Source of the DNA: Halopseudomonas oceani
GTDB lineage: Bacteria > Pseudomonadota > Gammaproteobacteria > Pseudomonadales > Pseudomonadaceae
NCBI RefSeq assembly: GCF_002903165.1
Contig: NZ_PPSK01000006.1
Span: 1 to 64,000 of the forward strand
Direction of reading: 5' to 3'
DNA: 64,000 bases
Below are positions 17,472 through 26,512 of the stretch, in pieces. Below the pieces are notes generated by a model that had not been told where the DNA came from, ran no database searches, and saw only the letters and a program-made list of their open reading frames with translations. The number at the start of each line of letters is the position of its first letter. Within the stretch, counting starts at the first letter, position 1. A program made the position numbers and the translations under genes.

Positions 17472-19169
17472 GTGGACACCGAACTGCGCTGGTTGAAGTC
17501 GTATCCCTCGGATGTGAACTGGGAGCTTACCCACACCCCGGAGGCCATTCCGGCGTTGCTGGATGCGGCCGTCGCCGAGTTCCCGGATAACTCGGCAATC
17601 GATTTCTTTGGCCACAAGCTGAGCTACCGTGAACTTGACGGGCTGGTGTCCCGCGCTGCACGGGGTTTGCAGAAGCTGGGCGTCGGTCCCGGTGTGCATG
17701 TCGGCCTGTATCTGCCTAACTGCCCGCATTACTTCATCGGCTTTCTCGGCGTATTGCGCGCTGGCGGCACCGTCGTCAACTACTCCCCGCTGGACGCCGA
17801 GCGCACCCTTGAGCACAAAATCGAGGACAGCCAGACCGACATCATGCTGACCCTTGATCTGGAGGCCTTCTACCCGCGTATGGTCACGCTGATGGCGCGT
17901 ACCCGCCTGCGTCAGCTGGTGGTGGGCAATCTGGTCGAGTTCTGCGGTGAAGTGAGCGACGATCAGCGTCATCTGCTGGGCCGCCCGGCCGCGGTGGAAT
18001 GGAATGCCCAGTGCTGCAGCTTTGCCGAGCTGCTCGACAACACGGGTGATTACCAGGCGCATTCACTGGCCGACCCGGCCAGCACATTGGCAGTGCTGCA
18101 ATATACCGGTGGTACTACCGGCGTACCCAAGGGCGCGATGCTGACCCACGGCAACATCACGGCGTCCTGTGCCCAGTTGCGCCAAGTTCTTAGCTCGGCC
18201 ATCGTGCCCGGCCAGGAGCGGGTGCTGGCGGTGCTGCCGCCTTTCCACATCTACGCGCTGATGGTGAATATGATTTTTGGCCTGCGTGCTGCTGCCGAGA
18301 TCTACCTGCATCCGCGCTTCGACGTGCTCACCGTGCTGCGCGAGATTAGCCAGAGCCGGATTACCACCTTCCCGGGCGTGCCAACCATGTTCATCGGCCT
18401 GCTCAGTCACCCGCAGACTGATCAACACGACCTGTCGTCGCTGAAAATGTCCAACTCGGGTGGCGCGCCGTTGCCGGTCGAGGTGCAACAGCAGTACTTC
18501 TCCCGCTCGGGCTGCGCCCTGCGTGAGGGCTGGGGGATGACCGAAACCACCACCAGCGGCACCTTTACGCCGCGTGATGCCCGTCCGCGCCCCGGCTCAT
18601 GTGGTGTGCCGGTACCAGGTACACAGATTCGCATTCTGCCGCTCGACGGCGGCGAGAACGAGTTGCCGGTCGGCGAGCGCGGCGAGGTTTGCATCAAGGG
18701 ACCGAACATTACCGCTGGCTACTGGAAGCGCCCGGATGCGACGGCAGAGGCGATGACCTCCGACGGCTTCCTGCGTACCGGCGATGTTGGTTACATGGAT
18801 GAAGACGGTTACGTCTACATTGTCGACCGCACCAAGGACATGATTCTGTGCAGCGGCTACAACGTCTATCCGCGGGTGATCGAAGAGGCCATCTACGAGT
18901 ACCCGGGCGTTGAGGAGGTGTCGGTGATCGGTATCGACGACCCCTATCGCGGACAGGCGCCGAAAGCCTTCATCAAGCTGCGGGCTGGTGCCGAGCCCTT
19001 CGACTTTGACACCCTGCAAGCGTTTCTCGCCTCGCGTCTTGGCAAGCATGAGCGGCTGAGTGCGATGGAGATCCGTCCAGAGCTGCCGAAAACGCCGGTT
19101 GGCAAGCTGTCGAAAAAGGAACTCTACGAGGAAGAACGTCAGCGCCAGGCCGCCACCGCGACGGCCTGA
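17472..19169 (+). CDS. AMP-dependent acyl-CoA synthetase (long-chain fatty acid or dicarboxylate CoA ligase)
   Basis: A 565-aa adenylate-forming enzyme with the P-loop motif YTGGTTGVPKGAMLTHGN (about residues 213-230), GWGMTETT in the middle, and the hinge DRTKDMILCSGYNVYP. The catalytic lysine region KTPVGKLSKKEL is near the C terminus. It activates a carboxylic acid with ATP and joins it to CoA. Length and motifs fit FadD-like or PimA-like ligases; chain-length preference cannot be read. The start is a GTG at 17472 with GGAGAG about 7 bases upstream. Its end is 16 bp from the convergent chemoreceptor gene. Confidence 0.88.
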   Translation: MDTELRWLKSYPSDVNWELTHTPEAIPALLDAAVAEFPDNSAIDFFGHKLSYRELDGLVSRAARGLQKLGVGPGVHVGLYLPNCPHYFIGFLGVLRAGGTVVNYSPLDAERTLEHKIEDSQTDIMLTLDLEAFYPRMVTLMARTRLRQLVVGNLVEFCGEVSDDQRHLLGRPAAVEWNAQCCSFAELLDNTGDYQAHSLADPASTLAVLQYTGGTTGVPKGAMLTHGNITASCAQLRQVLSSAIVPGQERVLAVLPPFHIYALMVNMIFGLRAAAEIYLHPRFDVLTVLREISQSRITTFPGVPTMFIGLLSHPQTDQHDLSSLKMSNSGGAPLPVEVQQQYFSRSGCALREGWGMTETTTSGTFTPRDARPRPGSCGVPVPGTQIRILPLDGGENELPVGERGEVCIKGPNITAGYWKRPDATAEAMTSDGFLRTGDVGYMDEDGYVYIVDRTKDMILCSGYNVYPRVIEEAIYEYPGVEEVSVIGIDDPYRGQAPKAFIKLRAGAEPFDFDTLQAFLASRLGKHERLSAMEIRPELPKTPVGKLSKKELYEEERQRQAATATA

Positions 19170-19185
19170 CGCCCACGTCCCTGGC

Positions 19186-20808
19186 TCAGGCCGACAGGCG
19201 CTGGGTCAGGGTGCTCAATTCGCCGGACAGGTCATGCAGTGCCTGGCTGGCACGGGCGGTATTGTCGACCTCACTCTGGTTGGCGGCGGCAATGTCGGTG
19301 ATCTCGGTGATGTTGCGGGTGATGTCCTCAGCGACGCTGGTCTGCTCGTCGGCTGCCGTCGATATCTGCCGGTTCATATCGCGGATAGACTCGATGGCGA
19401 CCGTGATCTGGGTGAGCCGCTCACCGGCCAGGTTGACCTGCTGCATGCTCGACTCGCTGCGGGTCTGGCCGATGGCGATGGCCTTGACCGCCTCGCCGGC
19501 ACCGGACTGCACGTCGTTGATAATCTGCTGAATCTCCGCCGTTGACTCGGCGGTGCGTTTGGCCAGCGTACGCACTTCGTCGGCGACGACCGCAAAGCCC
19601 CGTCCCGCCTCACCTGCGCGCGCCGCTTCGATGGCCGCGTTGAGGGCCAGCAGGTTGGTCTGCTCGGCGATGCCCTGAATGACATCCAGTACCTTGCCGA
19701 TACGATTGCTGTCGCCCTCCAGGCGGCGAATCACTTCGGTCGTCTGGGTGATCTGTGCCAGCATGTCCTGCATCGCGTGGATGGTGGCCTGCATTACCTG
19801 GCCCCCTTCCTGCGCATTGCTGTCGGCGTCGTCTGCTGCGCGGGCCGCCTCGGCAGCGTGCTGTGCCACCTCCGCGGCGGCGGCAGACATTTCCTGCATC
19901 GCGGTGGCTACCTGGTCGGTGCGCGAAAACTGTTCACGGCTACCATGCGCCATGCGGGTGGCAATGGTATTCAGCTCGCCACTGGCACGGTCTAGTTCGC
20001 TGGTGCTGCGTTGCAGCTGGCTGAACGTATCCTCGAGGAAACTGCGCAATTGATTGGCGGCACGGGCCAGGGTGCCCAGCTCGTCGGCCCGGTCCAGGCT
20101 GACCGATTGACCGAGTCGGCCCTGGCTCAGGCGCTCAATCTGGGCGATCAGCTGGGTGATCGGGCTGACCAGTCGGCGGTTGACCAGCCACTGGCTGAGT
20201 ACGCCAATAACCAGTGCCGCGATGACCAGCAGTACCAGCCCGGTCCAGACGGTACGTGCGGCGGTGGTATTGATTACTGTGCTCTGTTCCAGCGCTGTGG
20301 TGTTGAGCTGACCGGATAGCTGGTCCATGTGCTCGCTGACCTCGCGGTCGATGCCTCGCGCCGCACGGTCGCCGGCGGTGGGGTCCAGACCAGCGGCCTC
20401 ATAGGCTTTCAGGCTGTCGCGGTAACGCGCGCCGAGCTGGCGATGCTTGTCGGCCAGTGACCGCACCTCGGCGAGCACCTCGGGTGCCAGGGCTAGGCTG
20501 CCGATCTGCTGCAAGGTGTTCTGTACCGCTTGTTCGGATGCCTCAAACTGGCTCCAGTATTTGTCCTTGTCAGCCGGTTTGGCGCCGCGCAGCAGGACGT
20601 TCTTCCACTCCTGTACTTGGGTTTTGAACTCGAGATTAGCCCGGTTGATCAGCGTCGCGCTGGTCACGGGGCGCTCCAGCAGGTCGCGGTAGCCATCGAC
20701 GCTGTTGGCCAGCGATACGGTGATGGCGAGTGACACCAGCAGCATGAGCGCGAGGCTGCCAGCCATGAGTACGAGGGTCTGCAGACGCAGTGAACGATTG
20801 ATTGCCAT
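19186..20808 (-). CDS. Transmembrane methyl-accepting chemotaxis protein
   Basis: A 540-aa receptor. The first membrane helix (about 7-30) is followed by a helical periplasmic sensor of about 160 residues of the four-helix bundle kind. The second helix is [19 protein letters not shown], then HAMP and the signalling domain with the tip [42 protein letters not shown]. The ligand is unknown. No methylation pentapeptide was recognised at the C terminus. I chose ATG 20808, which has AGGTG upstream, rather than the in-frame ATG at 20817. Confidence 0.9.
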   Translation of the reverse strand: MAINRSLRLQTLVLMAGSLALMLLVSLAITVSLANSVDGYRDLLERPVTSATLINRANLEFKTQVQEWKNVLLRGAKPADKDKYWSQFEASEQAVQNTLQQIGSLALAPEVLAEVRSLADKHRQLGARYRDSLKAYEAAGLDPTAGDRAARGIDREVSEHMDQLSGQLNTTALEQSTVINTTAARTVWTGLVLLVIAALVIGVLSQWLVNRRLVSPITQLIAQIERLSQGRLGQSVSLDRADELGTLARAANQLRSFLEDTFSQLQRSTSELDRASGELNTIATRMAHGSREQFSRTDQVATAMQEMSAAAAEVAQHAAEAARAADDADSNAQEGGQVMQATIHAMQDMLAQITQTTEVIRRLEGDSNRIGKVLDVIQGIAEQTNLLALNAAIEAARAGEAGRGFAVVADEVRTLAKRTAESTAEIQQIINDVQSGAGEAVKAIAIGQTRSESSMQQVNLAGERLTQITVAIESIRDMNRQISTAADEQTSVAEDITRNITEITDIAAANQSEVDNTARASQALHDLSGELSTLTQRLSA

Positions 20809-20995
20809 TATGAGCACCTGTTAGATCAGGGTTATTGGGCGATCCCTCACCACGGGAAAAAAGCGGACACAGAGTGTATCGGCGGATTTGCCGAACGCTG
20901 AACATTTTTGTAACGGCTGACGTTCGCTGCCCCTGTCTCCGCCTGTCGCTTTCATTGATAATGGACGCTATTTCTCAATTTGGCACAGGAATCTG

Positions 20996-21970
20996 ATGAT
21001 GTTGCTGGCATTGGCCGCGGTGGTAGTGGGCTTGGGGCTTTTGGTCTGGAGTGCGGATCGTTTCGTCGATGGGGCGTCAGCGACTGCCAGCCATGCGGGC
21101 ATGCCGCCGCTGCTGATCGGTATGCTGATCATCGGCTTTGGTACCTCGGCGCCGGAAATGGTGGTCTCGGCACTGGCTGCCGGGCAGGGCAACCCGGGGC
21201 TGGCGCTGGGTAACGCCTACGGTTCGAATATCACCAATATTGCGTTGATCATCGGTCTCGTTGCGGTGATCAGCCCGATCAAGGTTCACTCCCAGGTGAT
21301 TCGCAAGGAATTGCCAATTCTGCTTGGCGTTACCCTGCTGGCGGGGTATCAGTTGCTTGACGGCGAGCTCACCCGCAACGATGCCTGGGTGCTGCTGGGA
21401 GTGTTTTTCGTACTGATGGGCTGGTCCATCGTGCAGGGCATGCGCGGCAAAGACGATTCATTGTCTGGCGAATACGCTGAAGAAGTCGCCAGTCACGCGA
21501 TGCCGCTGCCCAAGGCGCTGTTCTGGCTGGTGCTTGGCCTGGTGCTGTTGATCGCCAGCTCGCGGCTGCTGGTCTGGGGCGCGGTGTTTATTGCAGAAAG
21601 TTGGGGGGTGAGCGATCTGATCATTGGTCTGACCATCGTGGCGGTGGGTACATCCTTGCCGGAACTGGCCTCCTCGCTGGCGGCGATTCGCCGCAACGAG
21701 CACGATCTCGCGCTGGGTAATGTGATTGGCTCTGGCCTGTTCAATACCCTGGCGGTGGTAGGTATTGCCGCCGGGATTGCGCCGCTGGCAGTCGACCCGG
21801 TAGTGCTGCAGCGTGACTGGGTAATTATGTTTGTGTTGACCGTGGTGTTGCTGGTCATGGGCATTGGACGTTTTGGCAAGCAGGGCGAGGTGTCCCGCTT
21901 CAACGGTATGCTGCTGCTGGCAACCTACCTGGGCTATACCGGCTGGCTGGTCAGCACCATGCTGCGCTGA
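20996..21970 (+). CDS. yrbG: Calcium/sodium antiporter (CaCA family, YrbG-like)
   Basis: A 324-aa inner-membrane protein with about ten helices in two inverted halves. Each half has the ion-binding repeat: GFGTSAPEMVVSALAA with GNAYGSNITNIALI in the first, and AVGTSLPELASSLAAI with GNVIGSGLFNTLAV in the second. The glutamates in these repeats bind Ca2+/Na+. An AGGA ribosome site lies 5 bases before ATG 20996. It is a single gene. Confidence 0.92.
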   Translation: MMLLALAAVVVGLGLLVWSADRFVDGASATASHAGMPPLLIGMLIIGFGTSAPEMVVSALAAGQGNPGLALGNAYGSNITNIALIIGLVAVISPIKVHSQVIRKELPILLGVTLLAGYQLLDGELTRNDAWVLLGVFFVLMGWSIVQGMRGKDDSLSGEYAEEVASHAMPLPKALFWLVLGLVLLIASSRLLVWGAVFIAESWGVSDLIIGLTIVAVGTSLPELASSLAAIRRNEHDLALGNVIGSGLFNTLAVVGIAAGIAPLAVDPVVLQRDWVIMFVLTVVLLVMGIGRFGKQGEVSRFNGMLLLATYLGYTGWLVSTMLR

Positions 21971-22065
21971 CCGGTCGGCGGCTGGGCGCGTCGTGTTGCT
22001 ATGCGCCCAGCCCAGCCAGTGTATGATGGCCCTTCTTCATTCCGCCAGAGACTTTCTGTTCCGCC

Positions 22066-22779
22066 ATGTCTGACGCGAAAACCGCTCCTGCGCAGCATAA
22101 GCCGCGCCCGCTGATCGATCTGCTGGTCAGTATCATCATCCCCTCGATTATTCTCATGAAACTCAGTGGCGACAGCCACCTGGGGGCCACCAAAGCGCTG
22201 ATTCTGGCGTTGGCGCTGCCGGTGGGCTGGGGGCTGTTCGAACTGGTGCAGTACCGCAAGTTCAACTTTATCGCGCTGCTTGGCGTGGTCAGCGTGTTAT
22301 TGACCGGTGGGATTGGTGTGCTGCAACTCGATACCAAGTGGCTGGCGATCAAGGAGGCAGCGGTACCGGGGGTGATCGGCCTGGCCGTACTGGTCTCGAC
22401 CCGCACCCGTTATCCGTTGATTCGTACCATGCTCTACAACGAGAAGGTCATCAATGTGGCACTGGTGCAGGAGCGGCTGCAGGAGCGGGGGCTGGTCGAG
22501 CTGTTTAATCTGCGCTTGCTGCGGGCGACCTATTTTCTGGCCGGCACCTTCTTCTTCTCGTCGGTCATGAACTACATTGTTGCCAAGTGGATTGTGGTCA
22601 GTCCGGCGGGTACTGAGGCCTTCAATGAAGAGCTGGGGCAGATGACGCTGGTCAGCTATCCGATGATCGCCATTCCGTCGATGATCATGATGATGGCCAT
22701 TCTGTTCTACCTCTGGCGCACCATTCACGGCCTGACCGGTCTGAGCATGGAAGAGATCATGGCGCAGCAAAAGGGCTAG
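22066..22779 (+). CDS. VC0807 family inner-membrane protein
   Basis: A 237-aa protein with about five or six membrane segments. It carries the features of proteins annotated VC0807 family: PLIDLLVSIIIPSIILMKLS near the N terminus, a short WGLFELVQYRKFN link, and TRYPLIRTMLYNE in the middle. There is no known activity. It is the last plus-strand gene before a two-sided terminator region. Confidence 0.75.
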   Translation: MSDAKTAPAQHKPRPLIDLLVSIIIPSIILMKLSGDSHLGATKALILALALPVGWGLFELVQYRKFNFIALLGVVSVLLTGGIGVLQLDTKWLAIKEAAVPGVIGLAVLVSTRTRYPLIRTMLYNEKVINVALVQERLQERGLVELFNLRLLRATYFLAGTFFFSSVMNYIVAKWIVVSPAGTEAFNEELGQMTLVSYPMIAIPSMIMMMAILFYLWRTIHGLTGLSMEEIMAQQKG

Positions 22780-22793
22780 CTGGGCTAGCCAGC

Positions 22794-22821
22794 GGCAAGC
22801 CACAAGCTGCAAGCTACAAGC
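22794..22821 (+). repeat. CAAGC heptamer array, four units
   Basis: ggcaagc, cacaagc, tgcaagc and tacaagc in tandem, immediately before the terminator hairpin and 14 bp after the stop of the VC0807 family gene. Confidence 0.8.
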
Positions 22822-22858
22822 AAACCCGCGCGGTGTTCAGCCGTGCGGGTTTTCTTTT
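22822..22858 (+). terminator. Rho-independent terminator after the VC0807 family gene
   Basis: A 12-bp stem with one imperfect pair (22822-22833 with 22841-22852) followed by TTCTTTT. It abuts the heptamer array. Confidence 0.85.
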
Positions 22859-22937
22859 GGCTTTATACGGGGCACGCTGTGGTAGGTGGCGCCAGCAGAA
22901 CTGCATGCTGCGCGGCAGCCAACCCCAGCGCACAAAC

Positions 22938-22962
22938 AAAACCCGGCATCGAGACCGGGTTT
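22938..22962 (-). terminator. Rho-independent terminator of the class V aminotransferase gene
   Basis: AAACCCGG (22938-22945) pairs with CCGGGTTT (22955-22962). On the minus strand it runs into TTTGTTTG. The stem sequence resembles that of the terminator at 11577-11604. Confidence 0.8.
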
Positions 22963-22990
22963 GCTTGCGGCTTGCAGCTTGAGGCTTGTC
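22963..22990 (-). repeat. CAAGC heptamer array, four units, minus orientation
   Basis: On the plus strand it reads gcttgcg, gcttgca, gcttgag and gcttgtc. It lies between the aminotransferase stop (23007) and its terminator, a mirror image of the array at 22794-22821. Confidence 0.8.
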
Positions 22991-23006
22991 GCTGTTTTTG
23001 CTGCGC

Positions 23007-24131
23007 CTACAGCGCAGCAAAGGCCTCGCGCAGCGTGGCAACCGTGCGTTCGGGATTGTGCAGCTTGTCCAGACCGAACAGGCCGAGGCGGAAGGTCTTG
23101 AAGCCTTCCGGTTCGTCGCACATCAGCGGTACGCCGGCTGCGGTCTGCAGGCCGAGCGGGGCGAAGGCCTTGCCGCTCTGAATACCGTCGTTATCGGTAT
23201 AGCTGACGACGACACCCGGTGCGCCGAAACCCTCAGCGGCGACGCTCTTGTAGCCCAGTTCCTGCATCAGCTGGCGCACTTCAGTGCCGAGCGCCAGTTG
23301 TTCCTGCTTGACCTTAGCGAAGCCGTAGTCGCGGGTTTCCAGCATGGTGTCGCGGAACGCCTTGAGCGCGTCGGTTGGCATGGTGGCATGGTAGGCGTGA
23401 CCGCCATTTTCGTAGGCCTGCATGATCTGCCGCCACTTCTTCAGGTCGGCTGCAAAGCTGGTGCTGGTAGTCTGCTCCAGAACCTGTTCGGCGCGTTCGC
23501 TGAACATCACCAGCGCACTGCACGGAGAGGCGCTCCAGCCCTTCTGCGGAGCACTGATCAATACATCGATGCCGCAGGCCTGCATGTCGACCCAGACCGT
23601 GCCGGAGGCGATGCAGTCGAGTACGAACAGACCGCCGACTTCGTGTACCGCATCGGCTACGGCGCGCAGGTAGTCATCGGGCAGGATGATGCCCGCGGCG
23701 GTTTCGACGTGCGGGGCGAAAACCAGATCAGGTTTGCTGGCACGAATTTCGGCGACCACCTGTTCAATCGGCGCCGGGGAAAACGCCGGCTGGTTGCTGC
23801 TGTCTGACTTGACCGCCTTGAGCACGGTTTCGCTGGCTGGAATGCGTGCCATTTCGAAAATCTGACTCCAGCGATAGCTGAACCAGCCGTTACGGATAAC
23901 CAGACAGTTTTTGTCCTGGGCAAACTGGCGGGCAACCGCCTCCATGCCGTAGGTACCGCCACCGGGGACGACTGCGACCGCATGCGCGTTGTAAACGCTC
24001 TTCAATGTTGCGGAGATGTCGCGCATGACCTGCTGGAAGGTCTGGGACATATGGTTGAGGGAGCGATCGGTGAAGACGACTGAGTATTCCAGCAGGCCTT
24101 CGGGGTCGATGGCGGGAACCAGTTTGGACAC
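23007..24131 (-). CDS. Class V aminotransferase (alanine-glyoxylate type), PLP dependent
   Basis: A 374-aa enzyme of the serine-pyruvate/alanine-glyoxylate aminotransferase family. The PLP lysine lies in SAPQKGWSASPC at about residue 200. Upstream are VPGGGTYGMEAVARQF, which places the phosphate, and VFVLDCIAS-like strand residues (GGLFVLDCIASGTVW). The C-terminal domain has FRLGLFGLDKL. The exact amino donor is unknown. The start is a GTG at 24131 with GGAG upstream. It stands alone with its own terminator. Confidence 0.85.
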   Translation of the reverse strand: MSKLVPAIDPEGLLEYSVVFTDRSLNHMSQTFQQVMRDISATLKSVYNAHAVAVVPGGGTYGMEAVARQFAQDKNCLVIRNGWFSYRWSQIFEMARIPASETVLKAVKSDSSNQPAFSPAPIEQVVAEIRASKPDLVFAPHVETAAGIILPDDYLRAVADAVHEVGGLFVLDCIASGTVWVDMQACGIDVLISAPQKGWSASPCSALVMFSERAEQVLEQTTSTSFAADLKKWRQIMQAYENGGHAYHATMPTDALKAFRDTMLETRDYGFAKVKQEQLALGTEVRQLMQELGYKSVAAEGFGAPGVVVSYTDNDGIQSGKAFAPLGLQTAAGVPLMCDEPEGFKTFRLGLFGLDKLHNPERTVATLREAFAAL

Positions 24132-24158
24132 GGGGTTTCTCCAGACGGGTGACAGGAA

Positions 24159-24179
24159 AACGCCGGCAGTGCCGGCGTT
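24159..24179 (-). terminator. Probable terminator of the TetR/DUF4334 unit
   Basis: AACGCCGGC (24159-24167) pairs with GCCGGCGTT (24171-24179) around a 3-nt loop. On the minus strand TTTTCC follows. It is about 100 bp after the DUF4334 stop and just ahead of the aminotransferase start. Confidence 0.6.
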
Positions 24180-24275
24180 GATGTGACGTCAATCCTACCC
24201 CGATTTATGGCTGGGCGCAGTCCCGAAAAGCGGCGTTTTGTTAACTGCGCGCAGGGGCGTGCGGCGGGGCGGGTT

Positions 24276-24779
24276 TCAGTGGTCGCGTGTCAGGTGGAAG
24301 AAGAACTCCAGTGGCCTGCCCTTGATGTCGCCCAGGCCGATTACCACGTCGTCGTTGACCTTGCGGAAGTAGTCGATGATCGGCTGCTGATCGTAGATCA
24401 GCGCAGCAGAGACTGTGCCGTCAAATACCATCTCACGGATCTGGGCACGGCCGAGCTTGTCATAGTTTTGCAGGGTTCCATCCGGGCTGGGGTAGAGGAC
24501 AGGCTCGACATCGTTGACGCTGGTGAAGCGTTTGCCGTACCAGTTCAGCGGGTCTGGTTCGGCACCACCATCAAACTTGCCGCCACGCCAGGTACCGAGC
24601 ATGAATTCCAGACTGACCGGCTCCAATTGCTTGAACAGCGGCATCAGGGTGTCGGCCGAATAGGCTTCGCCGCTCGCTATCATCTGCAGCACGCGCTCTT
24701 CTGTTTCACCGGCCACAGCTCCGGTACCAAGCGCTGCGCTCAGGCCCAATGCACTCAGGGATTTCGCTGTCTTGCTCAT
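24276..24779 (-). CDS. DUF4334 / GXWXG domain protein
   Basis: A 167-aa protein. After an N-terminal stretch that could be a weak signal peptide (AALGTGAVAGE), it has the GXWXG motif GTWRGGKF and then the DUF4334 part with NWYGKRF, LGRAQIREMVFDG and AALIYDQQPIIDYFRKV. The family fold is lipocalin-like by prediction; no activity is established. It follows a TetR gene by 41 bp on the same strand, so that regulator probably controls it. Confidence 0.8.
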   Translation of the reverse strand: MSKTAKSLSALGLSAALGTGAVAGETEERVLQMIASGEAYSADTLMPLFKQLEPVSLEFMLGTWRGGKFDGGAEPDPLNWYGKRFTSVNDVEPVLYPSPDGTLQNYDKLGRAQIREMVFDGTVSAALIYDQQPIIDYFRKVNDDVVIGLGDIKGRPLEFFFHLTRDH

Positions 24780-24820
24780 TATTGCTGCCTCGTGTTATGG
24801 GTCTGGCAGCAAGGTGGTTG

Positions 24821-25426
24821 TCAGCCGGTAAGCATTGACCAGCAGGTCTCGCAGGCCGCCTCCAGATCTTCGCTCTGCAGTACCAGCAAGCCTTCGCGCT
24901 CGCACTTGACCAGGTTGGCAAAGGTGCCCCAAACCATGGTCAGCAGCACCTCTGCGCGCAGATCGCTGCGGTAAACGCCCTGCTGCTGATACAGCCGGTA
25001 CTGCGCGACCAGCGGGGCAAAGAACGTTTGTTCCAATTGGCGGCTTTGCTCGTCCAGATACGGGCGGTGATCCTGCATTTCCAGAAACCGGTAGGTGTCC
25101 GGGTGTTCGCGGCTATAGCGGATCATGCGTTGCCAGACGACAGCAAACTGCTCGTGCGCCGACAGGTTTGGATCCAGCCCTTCGAACAGCAGGTCCCGTT
25201 TGAACTGTCGCTGCTCGCGAAACAGCTCGTTGACCAGAACCTCCTTGCTGCTGAAATAGCGATAGATCGTGCCGGTACCAACCTGAGCCTGTTCGGCCAA
25301 GGCGGGCATGGGAACGCCGTTCACACCGCCTTTGGCAAAGACTTTCAAGGCCGCATTGAGAATGGCCTGGCGTTTGTCCTTGATGCGTGGACGGGGTGTT
25401 TTTACGGTCATCGAATGAGTGTTCAT
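24821..25426 (-). CDS. TetR/AcrR family transcriptional regulator
   Basis: A 201-aa protein with an N-terminal helix-turn-helix (about residues 20-65: RQAILNAALKVFAKGGVNGVP, ALAEQAQVGTGTIYRYFSSKE) and a ligand-binding C-terminal domain. The nearest palindromes, GAATGA-N4-TCATTC at 25413-25428 and 25511-25526, are probably its operators. The first covers its own ATG at 25426. A second in-frame ATG at 25411 lies just outside the operator and is an alternative start. Self-repression and control of the DUF4334 gene are inferred. Confidence 0.88.
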   Translation of the reverse strand: MNTHSMTVKTPRPRIKDKRQAILNAALKVFAKGGVNGVPMPALAEQAQVGTGTIYRYFSSKEVLVNELFREQRQFKRDLLFEGLDPNLSAHEQFAVVWQRMIRYSREHPDTYRFLEMQDHRPYLDEQSRQLEQTFFAPLVAQYRLYQQQGVYRSDLRAEVLLTMVWGTFANLVKCEREGLLVLQSEDLEAACETCWSMLTG

Positions 25427-25429
25427 TCG
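25412..25429. promoter_or_regulatory. Candidate TetR operator, site 1
   Basis: CGAATGA and TCATTCG arms around GTGT. It overlaps the annotated ATG of the TetR gene. Arms and spacing match site 2 at 25511-25526. Confidence 0.65.
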
Positions 25430-25510
25430 CGTATTCTAGTCACTATCGCCAGCGTTGTGCAGTGCGTGATAGCGGCTTTTCGCACGTTATGAGAACGCTC
25501 TGCACTTATA

Positions 25511-25526
25511 GAATGAATATTCATTC
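25511..25526. promoter_or_regulatory. Candidate TetR operator, site 2
   Basis: A perfect 16-bp palindrome, GAATGAATATTCATTC. On the minus strand TATAAG follows at 25510-25505, a plausible -10 for the TetR gene, so a bound repressor would block RNA polymerase. Confidence 0.7.
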
Positions 25527-25599
25527 ATAGTAGAGAGGTTAAACCGATTGGTGGTCAAAGCCAACTGTTTTATCTCGGGAGGGGCAAGGTCGTAGTGAT

Positions 25600-25638
25600 G
25601 AGCACGGACGAGGCAGGTTGGCTGCCTCGTCCGTGCTC
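25600..25638 (-). terminator. Long hairpin after spuH, probable 3' end of the spu operon
   Basis: A perfect 16-bp stem (25600-25615 with 25623-25638) and a 7-nt loop, 8 bp after the spuH stop. There is no T tract, so it may protect the 3' end rather than stop transcription by itself. Confidence 0.65.
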
Positions 25639-25645
25639 GGATGGA

Positions 25646-26512
25646 TCAGTTGCGACGGCTTTCGATGACCGCCTGCCAGGTGATGGTGTCGTCATCCTCT
25701 GGCGGCTGCGCACGGCGTTTGTCGGCACTGCGGGCGATCAGCCAGCCGATCAGGGTGAAGATCGACACCGCTAGCAGGATCAGGCTCGCGACTGCGTTGA
25801 TTTCAGGCTTCACACCAAGCCGAACGGCGGAGAAGACTTCCATTGGCAGCGTAGTCGAGCCGGGGCCGGATACGAAGCTGGCCAGTACCAGGTCATCGAG
25901 CGACAGGGTAAAGGACAGCAGCCAGCCGGCGGCGATCGACGGTGCAATCATCGGTACGGTGATCAACAGGAAGGTCTTCCACGGACGGGCACCCAGATCC
26001 ATCGCGGCTTCTTCGATCGATTGATCAAGTTCGCTCAGGCGGCCACTTACCACTACCGCGACATACGCGGTACAGAAGGTCACGTGCGCTATCCAGATGG
26101 TCACCATGCCGCGTTCCGCCGGCCAGCCGACCATTTGCGCCATCGCCACAAATAGCAGCAGCAGCGATAGACCGGTAATGACCTCAGGCATGACCAGCGG
26201 CGCGGTGACCAGGCCGGAAAACAGGGTCCGGCCCCTGAAGCGCTTGATGCGGGTCATGACGAAGGCGGCCAGGGTGCCGAGGCAGACCGCGGCGCAGGCG
26301 GTGAAGAAGGCAATCTGCAGGCTGCGTTTGACCGCGTTCATCAGCTGGGTGTTGTCCAACAGGCCAACGTACCAGTGCACTGACCAGCCGCCCCAGACGG
26401 TTACCAGCCTGGAGGAGTTGAACGAGTAGACCACCAGAATGATCATCGGCAAGTAGATGAAGATCAGACCCAGCCACAGCATCAGGGTGGAGAACGAAAG
26501 GCGCTTGCTCAT
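25646..26512 (-). CDS. spuH: Polyamine ABC transporter permease (PotI/SpuH type)
   Basis: A 288-aa inner-membrane protein with six helices. The family contact loop for the ATPase is EEAAMDLGARPWKTFLLITVPMIAPSIAAG. It is the last gene of the spuABCDEFGH operon and forms the pore with SpuG. ATG 26512 overlaps the end of spuG by 4 bp. The open frame runs further upstream but without a sensible N terminus. Confidence 0.93.
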   Translation of the reverse strand: MSKRLSFSTLMLWLGLIFIYLPMIILVVYSFNSSRLVTVWGGWSVHWYVGLLDNTQLMNAVKRSLQIAFFTACAAVCLGTLAAFVMTRIKRFRGRTLFSGLVTAPLVMPEVITGLSLLLLFVAMAQMVGWPAERGMVTIWIAHVTFCTAYVAVVVSGRLSELDQSIEEAAMDLGARPWKTFLLITVPMIAPSIAAGWLLSFTLSLDDLVLASFVSGPGSTTLPMEVFSAVRLGVKPEINAVASLILLAVSIFTLIGWLIARSADKRRAQPPEDDDTITWQAVIESRRN

